From the NCBI RefSeq assembly GCF_003416895.1, contig NZ_QVIO01000009.1:62001-126000 (forward strand): a stretch of 64,000 nt of DNA. The letters run 5' to 3'. A model generated the notes under the pieces. That model did no database searches and was not told the DNA's origin. It saw nothing but the letters and a program-made list of their open reading frames with translations. Below, piece by piece: positions 1 through 8,433 of this stretch. Position 1 is the first letter of the stretch. The number at the start of each line of letters is the position of its first letter. The position numbers were made by a program, and so were the translations under genes. Source of the DNA: Duganella sp. BJB476. Lineage in GTDB: Bacteria > Pseudomonadota > Gammaproteobacteria > Burkholderiales > Burkholderiaceae_D.

Positions 1-171
1 TTGGCCGTCGATCTGATTTTCGGGTCGCCAAATCGGTTCCAGCCAATCGACACAGGCGGGGCAGCTTGGACGCAGGTTTTCTATCGGAAGGTCGGACCTG
101 GTCCTCGCTGTTAGCGCGAACCTTCCTCGCAAAGCGGTGCTCCCAATCCGCTCCGCTTTGCGATTAACATA
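1..171 (-). other. Possible 3' part of an open frame running off the left edge
   Basis: The minus strand is open without a stop from about 171 to the left edge (about 57 codons) after a TGA at 172-174. The frame holds a Cys-Pro-Ala-Cys motif and a Trp-rich stretch near the edge. No ATG or ribosome binding site is visible at its start, so it could be the tail of a broken gene or chance. I do not recognise the product. Confidence 0.2.
128..162. repeat. 10-bp inverted repeat
   Basis: CGCAAAGCGG at 128-137 is repeated inverted (CCGCTTTGCG) at 153-162 with a 15-base loop. There is no T-tract on either side, so it is not a classical terminator. Positions 175-342 otherwise hold only the AT-rich presumed promoter of the gene at 343. 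Confidence 0.5.
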
Positions 172-342
172 TCACGCCGGGACACGATGGGCATGCGCAA
201 GTGGTTGAGAATCACCTTATATAAATCTAAGGATTTCCCTATAGAGATATTGCACTTATCCCGCTAGCATGGATCCGTGTCCCCCTCGAAGTCTCTGCGC
301 CGGCTTAACGCATCACCACATCTTTTTACCGAAGGACACCAC

Positions 343-810
343 ATGAGAACAATCTTCAGGAATATAACCTTAGGCCTCTTCGCATTGGAGATCAATACTA
401 CGGCATTGGCCGCTTCCGATAGAGGAACGGCTGACGAAGCAGTGGTGATGGTAAAAAAGGCAGTTGCGTATCTAAAGGCGAACGGCAAGGAAAAGGCATA
501 CACAGAATTCAGCAATCCGAAGGGGCAGTTTGTCGATCGCAGTTTGTACATATTCGTGTACGACATGAAGGGCAATAATCTGGCGATCGGCAATGGCAAC
601 GCTTCGAAGATGGTAGGCAAGAATCTGATTGAGATGCGGGACGCCGACGGCGTCTACCTGATCAAAAACTTCATCGAAATCGCCAATACCAAAGGCAACG
701 GCTGGAGCGACTATAAGTGGCCGAATCCGGTCAATGCAACCATAGAACCCAAATCCAGCTATGTCGAAAAGGTCGGCGATGTACTGATCGGCTGCGGCAT
801 TTATAAGTAG
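343..810 (+). CDS. Secreted single-Cache-domain-like protein
   Basis: A 155-residue protein with an N-terminal hydrophobic stretch (about residues 5-22) that looks like a signal peptide. The rest resembles the small periplasmic single-Cache (sCache_2-like) domain family: a helix with the GTADEAV motif, an F-x-x-PKG-x-F-V/I segment, a YIF strand, and a C-terminal V-G-D-V-x-I-G-C-G-I-Y ending. Such domains bind small ligands in the periplasm, but here there is no transmembrane or signalling domain, so the protein is probably soluble. The ATG at 343 is preceded by GAAGGA at 331-336; an upstream in-frame start at 277 lacks such a site. It is a clear paralogue of the protein at 16741-17208. Ligand and role are unknown. 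Confidence 0.75.
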   Translation: MRTIFRNITLGLFALEINTTALAASDRGTADEAVVMVKKAVAYLKANGKEKAYTEFSNPKGQFVDRSLYIFVYDMKGNNLAIGNGNASKMVGKNLIEMRDADGVYLIKNFIEIANTKGNGWSDYKWPNPVNATIEPKSSYVEKVGDVLIGCGIYK

Positions 811-829
811 TGCTTTACTACGAAGCACT
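809..829 (+). terminator. Stem-loop after the Cache-like gene
   Basis: AGTGCTT (809-815) pairs with AAGCACT (823-829) across a 7-base loop, starting inside the stop codon. No U-tract follows, so terminator function is only possible. Confidence 0.35.
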
Positions 830-936
830 TCTCTGAAAAAACCCTGAATGGCCCCACAGCCCTCGCTGGTCGCCGCCTCACGCCGAATAGACGAACAGCG
901 CTTGCACCAGGTCAGGATGCGAGGGAAAAATATGGC

Positions 937-1638
937 TTACTGCAAGGTCGCCAGTTGCCGCTCGATGGCTTCGCTGATGCTGGTCTCGGTATGGCCGATG
1001 TGGTCGCTCAGCTGTGTCAGCGCCTTATCCTTGTCGCGCGCCAGCACCGCGTCGAGCAGCATCTGGTGTTCATTGTGCTTGTGGCGCCCGGATTGCCGGT
1101 GCAGCGCCGAGAAACGACGATAGCGTTCGGCGCGGTCGAACAGGGAATCGACCATGCCCAGCAGCAGCGGCGATGGGCAGGCGCGGAACATGGCGAAGTG
1201 GAAGGCTTTGTGCCGCACGGACCAATCGTCGTCCAGCGCCACCGGGCCTTTGCCCAGGCGCTTTTCCACCATGCTCAGACGGTGGAACGCGGCCAGGATC
1301 TCGCCTTCCCACTCGTCGTCGCCATACGTCATTGCATCGGACAACGCTTCGCATTCGAGCAGCCGGCGGATGCGTGAGATTTCGCGGAAATCCTCCACCG
1401 AAATCGGTGCCACGCGAAAGCCCTTGTTGTCGCTGGCCGTCACGATGCCTTCCTGCGCCAGGCGGTTCAGCGCTTCGCGGATCGGCGAGCTGCTCAGGCC
1501 GTAAGCCTTGGACAGCGCCTCCACCTTCAGCTTGGTGCCGGGCGTCAGTTCGCAGCAGACGATGGCGCGCTTCATTTTATGCAGCGCCACTTCGATCAGC
1601 GATGAGCCGGCGGCGGGTTCGATGGACAGATTTTCCAT
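937..1638 (-). CDS. GntR-family regulator with FCD domain
   Basis: A 233-residue transcription factor. Residues about 12-75 form the GntR winged helix-turn-helix, with the typical SSSPIREALNRLAQEG recognition region. Residues about 90-225 form an all-helical FCD ligand domain with the histidines and acidic residues that usually bind a metal and a carboxylic-acid effector. It lies just downstream of, and in the same direction as, the LysR gene, with an 82-bp gap. It may control the glutarate operon at 2732-6903 or itself, since an inverted repeat sits about 33 bp upstream of its start. Its ligand cannot be told from sequence. Confidence 0.85.
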   Translation of the reverse strand: MENLSIEPAAGSSLIEVALHKMKRAIVCCELTPGTKLKVEALSKAYGLSSSPIREALNRLAQEGIVTASDNKGFRVAPISVEDFREISRIRRLLECEALSDAMTYGDDEWEGEILAAFHRLSMVEKRLGKGPVALDDDWSVRHKAFHFAMFRACPSPLLLGMVDSLFDRAERYRRFSALHRQSGRHKHNEHQMLLDAVLARDKDKALTQLSDHIGHTETSISEAIERQLATLQ

Positions 1639-1670
1639 GATGGGAATCCAGAAGGATGAAACACCCCGTA

Positions 1671-1684
1671 TTTTATGCGTAAAA
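1671..1684. promoter_or_regulatory. Inverted repeat upstream of the GntR gene, candidate autoregulatory operator
   Basis: TTTTATGCGTAAAA has TTTTA/TAAAA arms around a 4-base centre, just upstream of the GntR start. GntR/FCD proteins commonly bind short palindromes in their own promoters. The assignment is inference. Confidence 0.4.
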
Positions 1685-1720
1685 TGCCTAAAAATGCAAA
1701 TTATTTAAGCATTTGCGCGC

Positions 1721-2611
1721 TCAATCCAGCCCCATGGCCGCACTGTACTCGCCCGCCTGGCCGGCCAGCCAGCGGCGGAACGCCGTCAGCGCGGTATTGC
1801 CGGCCTTGCCCTCGGGGTAGATCAGGTAGTAGGAACGCTCGTTCAGGTACTGGTGGCTGACCGCTTGCACCAGTACCCCGCGCCGCAATTCATCTTCCAC
1901 CAGGAAGCGCGGAATCAGCGCCACCCCCATGCCATGGATGGCCGCCTCGGCCAGCATCGAGAACAGCTCGAAACGGGGACCGGACATGTCGCCCTCGACC
2001 TGCAAACCGCGCGAGGTGAACCAGTCGCGCCATGCGTAGGGACGGGTGCTCTGTTGCAGCAGCGCATGGCGGCGCCAGTCGATGCGCCCCAGCGCCGGGC
2101 TGCACACGGCGATCAGGTTTTCACGCATCAGGAACAGGCTGTCCGTGCCGGGCCAGGTGGCCGGGCCGGCATAGATGGCGGCGTCGAACGTCGTCTCGTC
2201 GAACAGGAAGGGCCGCGTGCGCGCGCTCAGGTTGACGGTGATGTCGGGATGCTCGGCGGCGAACAGCGGCATGCGCGGCAGCAGCCACTTGGTGGCGAAG
2301 GTCGGCACCACGCCCAGCTCCAGCGTGCCGCCCTGCCCGCCCTTGGCCATCAGCGCCAGCGTGTCGCGCTCCACTTCGTTCAGGCGCGCGCTGATCTGGC
2401 GGCTGTAAATCAGGCCGGCCTCGGTCAGCGCCACGCCGCGCCGTCCACGGCGGAACAGCTTTAGATCCAGGAACTCCTCGAGTGCGCCGATCTGGCGGCA
2501 GACCGCGCTTTGCGTGACGGCCAGCTCGTCGGCCGCCTTGGTGAAGCTCTGATGGCGGGCCGCCGATTCGAACGCCGACAGCGCGGCGGTGGACGGTATT
2601 TTGCGGCGCAT
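1721..2611 (-). CDS. LysR-family regulator, GcvA-like
   Basis: A 296-residue LysR-type regulator. Residues about 5-65 form the winged helix (AFESAARHQSFTKAADEL, then the TQSAVCRQI recognition helix). Residues about 90-290 are the periplasmic-binding-like effector domain with GcvA-type features such as TFATKWLLPRMP and the Y-A-W-R-D-W-F motif. I chose the ATG at 2611 because a GGAG lies about 8 bases upstream; the longer frame from 2653 has no such site. It is divergent from the glutaryl-CoA dehydrogenase gene, the classic position of a LysR activator, so it probably controls that operon. Confidence 0.85.
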   Translation of the reverse strand: MRRKIPSTAALSAFESAARHQSFTKAADELAVTQSAVCRQIGALEEFLDLKLFRRGRRGVALTEAGLIYSRQISARLNEVERDTLALMAKGGQGGTLELGVVPTFATKWLLPRMPLFAAEHPDITVNLSARTRPFLFDETTFDAAIYAGPATWPGTDSLFLMRENLIAVCSPALGRIDWRRHALLQQSTRPYAWRDWFTSRGLQVEGDMSGPRFELFSMLAEAAIHGMGVALIPRFLVEDELRRGVLVQAVSHQYLNERSYYLIYPEGKAGNTALTAFRRWLAGQAGEYSAAMGLD

Positions 2612-2636
2612 GGATGGATACTCCAATTCTTTACAA

Positions 2637-2708
2637 GTGCGTAATGCGCACAATTTAGTGCGAACAAATCGTTTGTGAGCCTGCCATTGCGATTGTACAT
2701 TAGGTACA
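2637..2708. promoter_or_regulatory. Divergent regulatory region with two 15-bp inverted repeats
   Basis: Between the LysR gene and gcdH lie GTGCG-TAATG-CGCAC (2637-2651) and TGTAC-ATTAG-GTACA (2694-2708). Both have a 5-bp arm and 5-bp spacer geometry that fits the T-N11-A sites of LysR regulators. Binding by the adjacent LysR protein is inferred. Confidence 0.5.
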
Positions 2709-2731
2709 CGATAAACTTTTAAGAGTACGAA

Positions 2732-3919
2732 ATGAGCTCAAAGCATAACTACGCCGCTTTCCAATGGGACGACCCGCTGCTGCTGGATCAACAGCTGAGC
2801 GACGAGGAACGCATGGTGCGCGAATCGGCCCGCGCCTATTGCCAGGAACGGCTGGAGCCGCGCGTGCTCGAAGCCTTCCGCCGCGAACAGACCGACAGCG
2901 CCATCTTCCGCGAGATGGGCGAGCTGGGCCTGCTGGGCGTGACCATCCCCGACACCTACGGCGGCGCCGGCTTCAACGCGGTGTGCTACGGCCTGGTGGC
3001 CCGCGAAGTCGAGCGCGTGGACTCGGGCTATCGTTCGATGATGAGCGTGCAGTCGTCGCTGGTGATGGTGCCCATCTACGAATTCGGCAATGAAGCGACC
3101 AAGCAAAAATACCTGCCCAAGCTGGCCAGCGGTGAATGGATAGGCTGCTTCGGCCTGACCGAGCCGAATCACGGCTCCGACCCTGGCGGCATGTTGAGCC
3201 GCGCGAAAAAAGTCCCGGGCGGCTATGAGCTGAGCGGCGCCAAGATGTGGATCACCAACAGCCCGATCGCCGACGTGTTCGTGGTATGGGCCAAGGACGA
3301 TGAGGGCGCGATCCGCGGCTTCGTGCTGGAGAAAGGCTGGAAAGGCCTGGAGGCGCCGGCCATCCACGGCAAGGTCGGGCTGCGCGCCTCGATCACCGGC
3401 GAGATCGTCATGGACGGCGTGTTCTGCCCGGAAGAAAACGCCTTCCCGGACGTGCGCGGCCTGAAGGGGCCGTTCACCTGTCTGAACAGCGCTCGCTACG
3501 GCATCGCCTGGGGCGCGATGGGCGCGGCCGAGGACTGCTGGCACCGCGCACGCCAGTATGTACTGGACCGCAACCAGTTCGGCAAGCCGCTGGCCGCCAA
3601 TCAGCTGATCCAGAAAAAGCTGGCCGACATGCAGACCGAGATCACGCTCGCGCTGCAAGGCTGCCTGCGCCTGGGCCGCATGAAAGATGAAGGCACGGCG
3701 GCGGTGGAGATCACCTCCATCATGAAGCGCAATTCCTGCGGCAAGGCGCTGGACATCGCCCGCATGGCGCGCGATATGTTGGGCGGAAACGGCATCAGCG
3801 ACGAATTCGGCGTGGCCCGCCATCTGGTCAACCTCGAAGTGGTCAACACCTACGAGGGCACCCACGACGTGCACGCGCTGATCCTCGGCCGCGCCATCAC
3901 CGGCATCGCGGCGTTCTGA
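2732..3919 (+). CDS. gcdH: Glutaryl-CoA dehydrogenase
   Basis: A 395-residue flavoenzyme of the acyl-CoA dehydrogenase family that oxidises and decarboxylates glutaryl-CoA to crotonyl-CoA, the last specific step of lysine, tryptophan and glutarate breakdown. The family signature GLTEPNHGSDP is present (about residue 140-150), with the FAD-contact segment around KMWITNSPIADV, an RNQFGKPLAANQLIQ segment, and the catalytic glutamate in NTYEGTHD near residue 370. Length matches GcdH. Its stop overlaps the start of the CoA-transferase (TGATG), and electron-transfer flavoprotein genes follow. These neighbours favour GcdH over other acyl-CoA dehydrogenases. Confidence 0.93.
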   Translation: MSSKHNYAAFQWDDPLLLDQQLSDEERMVRESARAYCQERLEPRVLEAFRREQTDSAIFREMGELGLLGVTIPDTYGGAGFNAVCYGLVAREVERVDSGYRSMMSVQSSLVMVPIYEFGNEATKQKYLPKLASGEWIGCFGLTEPNHGSDPGGMLSRAKKVPGGYELSGAKMWITNSPIADVFVVWAKDDEGAIRGFVLEKGWKGLEAPAIHGKVGLRASITGEIVMDGVFCPEENAFPDVRGLKGPFTCLNSARYGIAWGAMGAAEDCWHRARQYVLDRNQFGKPLAANQLIQKKLADMQTEITLALQGCLRLGRMKDEGTAAVEITSIMKRNSCGKALDIARMARDMLGGNGISDEFGVARHLVNLEVVNTYEGTHDVHALILGRAITGIAAF

Positions 3920-5163
3920 TGGAAACGGGCGCCGCAACGACGCCCGCCGCCCTCGCCGGCGTGCGGGTGCTGGATCTGTCGCGGGTGCTGGCCGGTCCCT
4001 GGGCCGGCCAGCTGCTGGCCGACCTGGGCGCGGACGTGGTCAAGGTCGAGCGCCCGGTCGCCGGCGACGACACCCGCGCCTGGGGGCCGCCATGGCTGGA
4101 CGACGCCGACGGCCAGGCCACCGGCGAATCGGCCTACTACCTGAGCGCCAACCGCAACAAACGCTCGGTGACCATCGACCTGGGGCGGCCGGAAGGCCGG
4201 CAACTGGTGCGCCAATTGGCCGCCAAGGCCGACATCCTGATCGAGAACTTCAAGCTCGGCGGCTTGCGCCAGTATGGGCTCGACTACGACAGTCTGCGCG
4301 CACTCAATCCGCGCCTGATCTACTGCTCGATCACCGGCTTCGGCCAGACCGGGCCTTACGCGGCGCGCGCAGGCTACGATTTTCTGATCCAGGGCATGGG
4401 CGGGTTGATGAGCCTGACCGGCCGTCCCGATGGCGCGCAAGGCGCGGGACCGGTCAAGGTCGGCGTGGCGCTGACCGACATCATGACCGGCCTCTACGCC
4501 AGCAACGCCGTGCTGGCCGCCCTGGCGCACCGCGAGCGTTCCGGCCAGGGCCAGTACATCGACCTGGCCCTGCTCGACGTGCAGATCGCCTGCCTGGCCA
4601 ACCAGGCGGCCAACTACCTGGTGGGCGGCGTCGCGCCTGGCCGCATGGGCAACGCCCATCCGAACATCGTGCCCTACCAGGATTTTCCGACCGCCGACGG
4701 CTACATGATCATCGCGGTCGGCAATGACGGCCAGTTCGCCGGTTTGTGCCGGACGCTGGGCCGGCCGGAATGGGCCGAGGATGCGCGCTTCGCCACCAAC
4801 CCGCAGCGGGTCCGGCACCGCGACGAGCTGGTGGCGCTGATGCGCGCCGTCACCACCGGCCGCGGCACCGACGAATGGGTGGCGCTGATGGAGGCGGCCG
4901 GCGTGCCCTGCGGTCCGATCAACACGCTGGACCGCGTATTCGCCGATCCGCAGGTGCGGGCGCGCGGCCTGCATATCGACTTGCCGCACCCGCTGGCCGG
5001 CAGCGTGCCGCTGGTTGCCAATCCGATCCGCATGTCGGCCACGCCGGTGCAGTACCGCAGCGCCCCGCCCACGCTGGGCCAGCACACGGACGAAGTACTG
5101 GCCGCATGGCTGGACCTGACGCCGCCGGACCTGGCCGCGCTGCGGCGGGACAAGGTGGTTTGA
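3919..5163 (+). CDS. Family III CoA-transferase, probably succinyl-CoA:glutarate CoA-transferase
   Basis: A 414-residue CaiB/BaiF (class III) CoA-transferase. The N-terminal LDLSRVLAGPWAGQLLADLGADVVK segment is typical (written here in part: LDLSRVLAGPW). The active-site aspartate should be in the AGYDFLIQGMGG segment near residue 155. The enzyme would activate glutarate with CoA from succinyl-CoA and pass glutaryl-CoA to GcdH, with which it is translationally coupled. The substrate is inferred from that context, since class III transferases accept many acids. Confidence 0.85.
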   Translation: METGAATTPAALAGVRVLDLSRVLAGPWAGQLLADLGADVVKVERPVAGDDTRAWGPPWLDDADGQATGESAYYLSANRNKRSVTIDLGRPEGRQLVRQLAAKADILIENFKLGGLRQYGLDYDSLRALNPRLIYCSITGFGQTGPYAARAGYDFLIQGMGGLMSLTGRPDGAQGAGPVKVGVALTDIMTGLYASNAVLAALAHRERSGQGQYIDLALLDVQIACLANQAANYLVGGVAPGRMGNAHPNIVPYQDFPTADGYMIIAVGNDGQFAGLCRTLGRPEWAEDARFATNPQRVRHRDELVALMRAVTTGRGTDEWVALMEAAGVPCGPINTLDRVFADPQVRARGLHIDLPHPLAGSVPLVANPIRMSATPVQYRSAPPTLGQHTDEVLAAWLDLTPPDLAALRRDKVV

Positions 5164-5195
5164 GCTGGATCGAAGGAACTTAAGAGAGGTTGAGC

Positions 5196-5945
5196 ATGAA
5201 GGTTTTAGTGGCAGTGAAACGCGTGGTGGACCATAACGTCAAGGTCCGCGTGAAGAGCGATGGCAGCGGCGTCGATGTCGCCAACGTCAAGATGGCGATG
5301 AACCCCTTCGACGAAATCGCCGTCGAGGAAGCCGTGCGCCTGAAGGAGAGCGGTGCCGCCAGCGAGGTGGTGGTGGTGTCCTGCGGTGCGATGGCTTGCC
5401 AGGAAACCCTGCGCACCGCGATGGCGTTGGGGGCCGATCGCGCCATCCTGGTCCATACCGACGCCGAGTTGCAGCCGCTGGCGGTGGCCAAGTTGCTGAA
5501 GGCGCTGGCCGACTGGGAGCAGCCGCGCCTGATCATCACCGGCAAGCAGGCCATCGACGACGATTGCAACCAGACCGGCCAGATGCTGGCGGCCCTGCTG
5601 GACTGGCCGCAGGCGACCTTCGCCTCCCGGCTGGTCATCGAAGGCGACCAGGCTTGCGTCAGCCGTGAAGTCGATGGTGGCCTGGAAACGCTGGCGCTGG
5701 CATTGCCGGCGCTGGTCACCACCGACTTGCGCCTGAACGAGCCGCGCTACGCCACCCTGCCCAACATCATGAAGGCCAAGAAGCGGCCGCTGGACATCGT
5801 CACACCCGTCGAACTGGGCGTGGATGTGGCGCCCCGCCTGAAGGTGCTCGGCATGGCCGAACCGGCAGGCCGCGGCGCCGGCGTCATGGTGCCGGATGTG
5901 GCGACGCTGCTGGACAAGCTCAGGCAGGAAGCCCAAGTCATCTAG
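5196..5945 (+). CDS. etfB: Electron transfer flavoprotein beta subunit
   Basis: A 249-residue EtfB with the characteristic MKVLVAVKRVVDHNVKVRV start, the AMNPFDEIAVEEAVRLKE segment, and the AMP-binding ITGKQAIDDDCNQTGQMLA segment near residue 120. It forms a heterodimer with EtfA that takes electrons from acyl-CoA dehydrogenases to the membrane ETF-quinone oxidoreductase. The ATG at 5196 sits 7 bases after AGAGG; a TTG at 5190 is a less likely start. It is 32 bp from the CoA-transferase gene, so it probably belongs to the same operon. Confidence 0.93.
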   Translation: MKVLVAVKRVVDHNVKVRVKSDGSGVDVANVKMAMNPFDEIAVEEAVRLKESGAASEVVVVSCGAMACQETLRTAMALGADRAILVHTDAELQPLAVAKLLKALADWEQPRLIITGKQAIDDDCNQTGQMLAALLDWPQATFASRLVIEGDQACVSREVDGGLETLALALPALVTTDLRLNEPRYATLPNIMKAKKRPLDIVTPVELGVDVAPRLKVLGMAEPAGRGAGVMVPDVATLLDKLRQEAQVI

Positions 5946-5976
5946 TTTTTTCTCCCTCATTCATCTGGAACATCTC

Positions 5977-6903
5977 ATGACCGCACTCGTCATCGCAGAA
6001 CACGACCACACCGGCCTGAAGGCCGCCACCCTGCACACCATCAGCGCCGCCCTGGCCTGCTGCGCCGAGGTCCACGTCCTGGTGGCAGGCGCCGCCTGCG
6101 CCGACGCTGCCGCTGCGGCGGCCGGCATCCGTGGTGTCGCCAAGGTATTGCTGGCCGACGCGCAGCACCTCGCCACCGGCGCGGAAAACCTGGCCGAACA
6201 GATACTGGCGCTTGCCGCCGGCTATAGCCACATCCTGGCGCCGGCCACGGCCTGCGGCAAGAGCGTCTTGCCGCGCGTGGCGGCCCGTCTCGATGTCGCG
6301 CAGATTTCCGAAGCCAGCAGGGTGTGCACGCCCGACACCTTCGAGCGCCCCGTGTATGCCGGTAACGTGGTCGCGACCGTGCAATCGGCGGACGCGATCA
6401 AGGTGCTGACGGTGCGCACCACCAGCTTCGAGCCGGCCGCCGGCGGCGGCGATGCGGTGGTCGAGGCGGTCGCGCCGGCGGCGAACCGCGGCCGTTCCAC
6501 GCTACTGTCGCGACAGACTGTCAGCAGTGGCCGGCCGGAATTGAGCGGCGCCGGCATCGTGGTCGCGGGCGGGCGAGGGTTGGGTTCGGCGGAGAATTTC
6601 AAGCTGCTTGATCCGCTGGCCGACCGCCTCGGCGCCGCCATCGGCGCCTCGCGCGCGGCGGTGGACGCGGGCTTCGTGCCGAACGACTGGCAGGTCGGCC
6701 AGACCGGCAAGATCGTCGCGCCGCGACTGTATATCGCGGTCGGTATTTCGGGGGCGATCCAGCACCTGGCCGGCATGAAGGAATCGAAGACCATCGTCGC
6801 CATCAACAAGGACCCGGAAGCGCCTATCTTCGCGGTGGCCGATTACGGCATCGTCGGCGACCTGTTTGAGATCGTGCCGCAGATGGTGGCGGCGCTGGCC
6901 TGA
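5977..6903 (+). CDS. etfA: Electron transfer flavoprotein alpha subunit
   Basis: A 308-residue EtfA. The N-terminal domain starts MTALVIAEHDH. The C-terminal FAD-binding domain carries the family motifs VVAGGRGLGSAENFKLLDPL, GASRAAVDAGFVPNDWQVGQTG, then APRLYIAVGISGAIQHLAGM and the NKDPEAPIFAVADYGIVGD ending. It binds FAD and pairs with EtfB, completing an electron path for GcdH. The ATG at 5977 was chosen because homology begins there; the frame upstream overlaps etfB. A genome of this kind normally has another etfBA pair, so this set is probably dedicated to the glutarate operon. Confidence 0.93.
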   Translation: MTALVIAEHDHTGLKAATLHTISAALACCAEVHVLVAGAACADAAAAAAGIRGVAKVLLADAQHLATGAENLAEQILALAAGYSHILAPATACGKSVLPRVAARLDVAQISEASRVCTPDTFERPVYAGNVVATVQSADAIKVLTVRTTSFEPAAGGGDAVVEAVAPAANRGRSTLLSRQTVSSGRPELSGAGIVVAGGRGLGSAENFKLLDPLADRLGAAIGASRAAVDAGFVPNDWQVGQTGKIVAPRLYIAVGISGAIQHLAGMKESKTIVAINKDPEAPIFAVADYGIVGDLFEIVPQMVAALA

Positions 6904-6921
6904 TGAAACTGGCCTCGATTA

Positions 6922-7692
6922 TTATTTAAGCGAATATTTAATTCTGTAAAAATTCAAGACATGTTCGATGAAACCATCCGTCAACATTGCCTTGTGCGTG
7001 GAGTTCAACTCTTCGAAACGGTTTGTCAAGGGCGATTTCCTGCCAATTGCCAAGTAAAGATAATTGACGCCATCATATTCGAACTCCGATTTCTCGACTT
7101 TCCCCTCAAGGCCTTCCGTAATCAACCTGTAATTTTCGGCGGGAACATATCCGGCAATGACATCAAAGCGTTTTGCCAATAGCATGGGGAACAGTTGTTC
7201 TTGCCGCGCCACGGGCTTTTTGTTTAGTCTCGCATCGTTGTCAAATTGTGGAAAATAACTCCCGCCGTGCAGCATGCCAATTGGCGATGCCAGCTTATAT
7301 AAATCCTTATACTCCGCGATTGAAATTCCCGAGCCTTTACGGGAGTAGAATGCAATCGGATACTTGTCAAGGTAAGGAAGATCAAAGTATCGCATATACA
7401 GTTCACGCTCCGGCCGCTTGAAAAGGCTGCTGACTAAATCAGCTTTACCATCTTCGATCAGCTTCAGGCAGCGTATCAATGGGCACTTTATAAACGCAAT
7501 TTTCATCTTCATGCGCCGAGCGAGTTCTCGCACAATATCAATCTCGATACCGCTCGGCTCTCTGTTTATCGCCGTTTCCGCGCCAATGATAAAGGGAGGG
7601 TTAGGAAAAATGACATAACGAATGGTTTCCGAAGGCGTAGCCTTGGATTGCGACAACAACAAGTAAAATATCAGTAAAAAATATTTTTTCAT
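6922..7692 (-). CDS. Periplasmic solute-binding protein of the polar amino-acid family (SBP_bac_3)
   Basis: A 256-residue protein with an N-terminal hydrophobic signal peptide (about residues 1-18). The body resembles amino-acid-type binding proteins: an early PPFI segment, a G-I-E-I-D-I-V-R-E-L-A-R-R helix, then DLVSSLFKRPERE and GGSYFPQFD. No ABC permease or ATPase lies nearby, so it is an orphan, as many such proteins are in these bacteria. It is more AT-rich than its neighbours, which hints at separate ancestry. The start at 7692 was chosen because the signal peptide begins there. The ligand is unknown. Confidence 0.7.
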   Translation of the reverse strand: MKKYFLLIFYLLLSQSKATPSETIRYVIFPNPPFIIGAETAINREPSGIEIDIVRELARRMKMKIAFIKCPLIRCLKLIEDGKADLVSSLFKRPERELYMRYFDLPYLDKYPIAFYSRKGSGISIAEYKDLYKLASPIGMLHGGSYFPQFDNDARLNKKPVARQEQLFPMLLAKRFDVIAGYVPAENYRLITEGLEGKVEKSEFEYDGVNYLYLAIGRKSPLTNRFEELNSTHKAMLTDGFIEHVLNFYRIKYSLK

Positions 7693-7901
7693 CACAGCCG
7701 TAGTCACAATGTTGATACGTCCCTGTATATGCCAGCCATGAACTTCCCCACCCCGGAGCCTGGCGCTCCTTATAGGGGAATCAAGATTTACCGATAGGGA
7801 GGACGTACACCGTGATTTATAGTAGTGCCAATCCGGGCTTTTCACCAGCAATTGCACGCTGTTTTTAGAGGACGTGGCCGGGCAACAGGAGTTTGCGCCT
7901 G

Positions 7902-8345
7902 CTACTTCTCGCTCTTGCCGTGCATGACCATGATGGTTTGCTGCATGAGCGCACAGAGCGTTTCCTGTCCATCCTTGACGGCAAACACCTCCGCCTGCGT
8001 GACGATCAGCGTGCGCCCGGGACGGACGACGCGGCCCCGCGCGATCAACAGGTCGCCGCCGGCGGGGGCGAGCAAATTCATCTTGTATTCGACGGTGAGG
8101 ACCGACGCGCCCTCCGGCACCACCGTCATCGCCGCATAGCCCGCGGCCGAATCGGCGATCATGCCGACCACGCCGCCATGCACAAAGCCATGCTGCTGCT
8201 CGACGCCGCTCCAGTGCGGCAGGTGGATTTCAATCCGGCCGTGTTCAACCACGGCTAACTCCGCCTTGATCAAGGCCATCGCGTTCTGGCGCGCGAAGCT
8301 GGCGTGCACGCGTTCGCCGACGCCAGCACCGGAAGTATCTGACAT
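7902..8345 (-). CDS. PaaI-type hotdog-fold thioesterase
   Basis: A 147-residue hotdog-fold protein. The segment HGFVHGGVVGMIADSAAGYAA carries the HGG-x-V motif and the following acidic residue of PaaI-like thioesterases, which hydrolyse aromatic acyl-CoA esters. The ATG at 8345 is preceded by a strong AGGAGG, unlike the upstream in-frame start at 8387. It sits just downstream of the aromatic-type operon ending at 8434 and could remove stalled CoA intermediates there. That link is inference. Confidence 0.8.
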   Translation of the reverse strand: MSDTSGAGVGERVHASFARQNAMALIKAELAVVEHGRIEIHLPHWSGVEQQHGFVHGGVVGMIADSAAGYAAMTVVPEGASVLTVEYKMNLLAPAGGDLLIARGRVVRPGRTLIVTQAEVFAVKDGQETLCALMQQTIMVMHGKSEK

Positions 8346-8433
8346 CGCTGTCCTCCTGTTAGTCACACGTTTGTCTTGTGCGCTCAATCATACCGCAATC
8401 CCGGCGAGGCTCAGGGCGCCGCCGGGATGCCGC

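Noticed and set aside
1..60. PIP half-site TTCGG near the left edge
   Set aside because: No second half-site lies 20 bp away on either side.
209..270. PIP promoter for the Cache-like gene at 343
   Set aside because: A TAGCAT hexamer is present, but no TTCG half-sites lie at the required distance.
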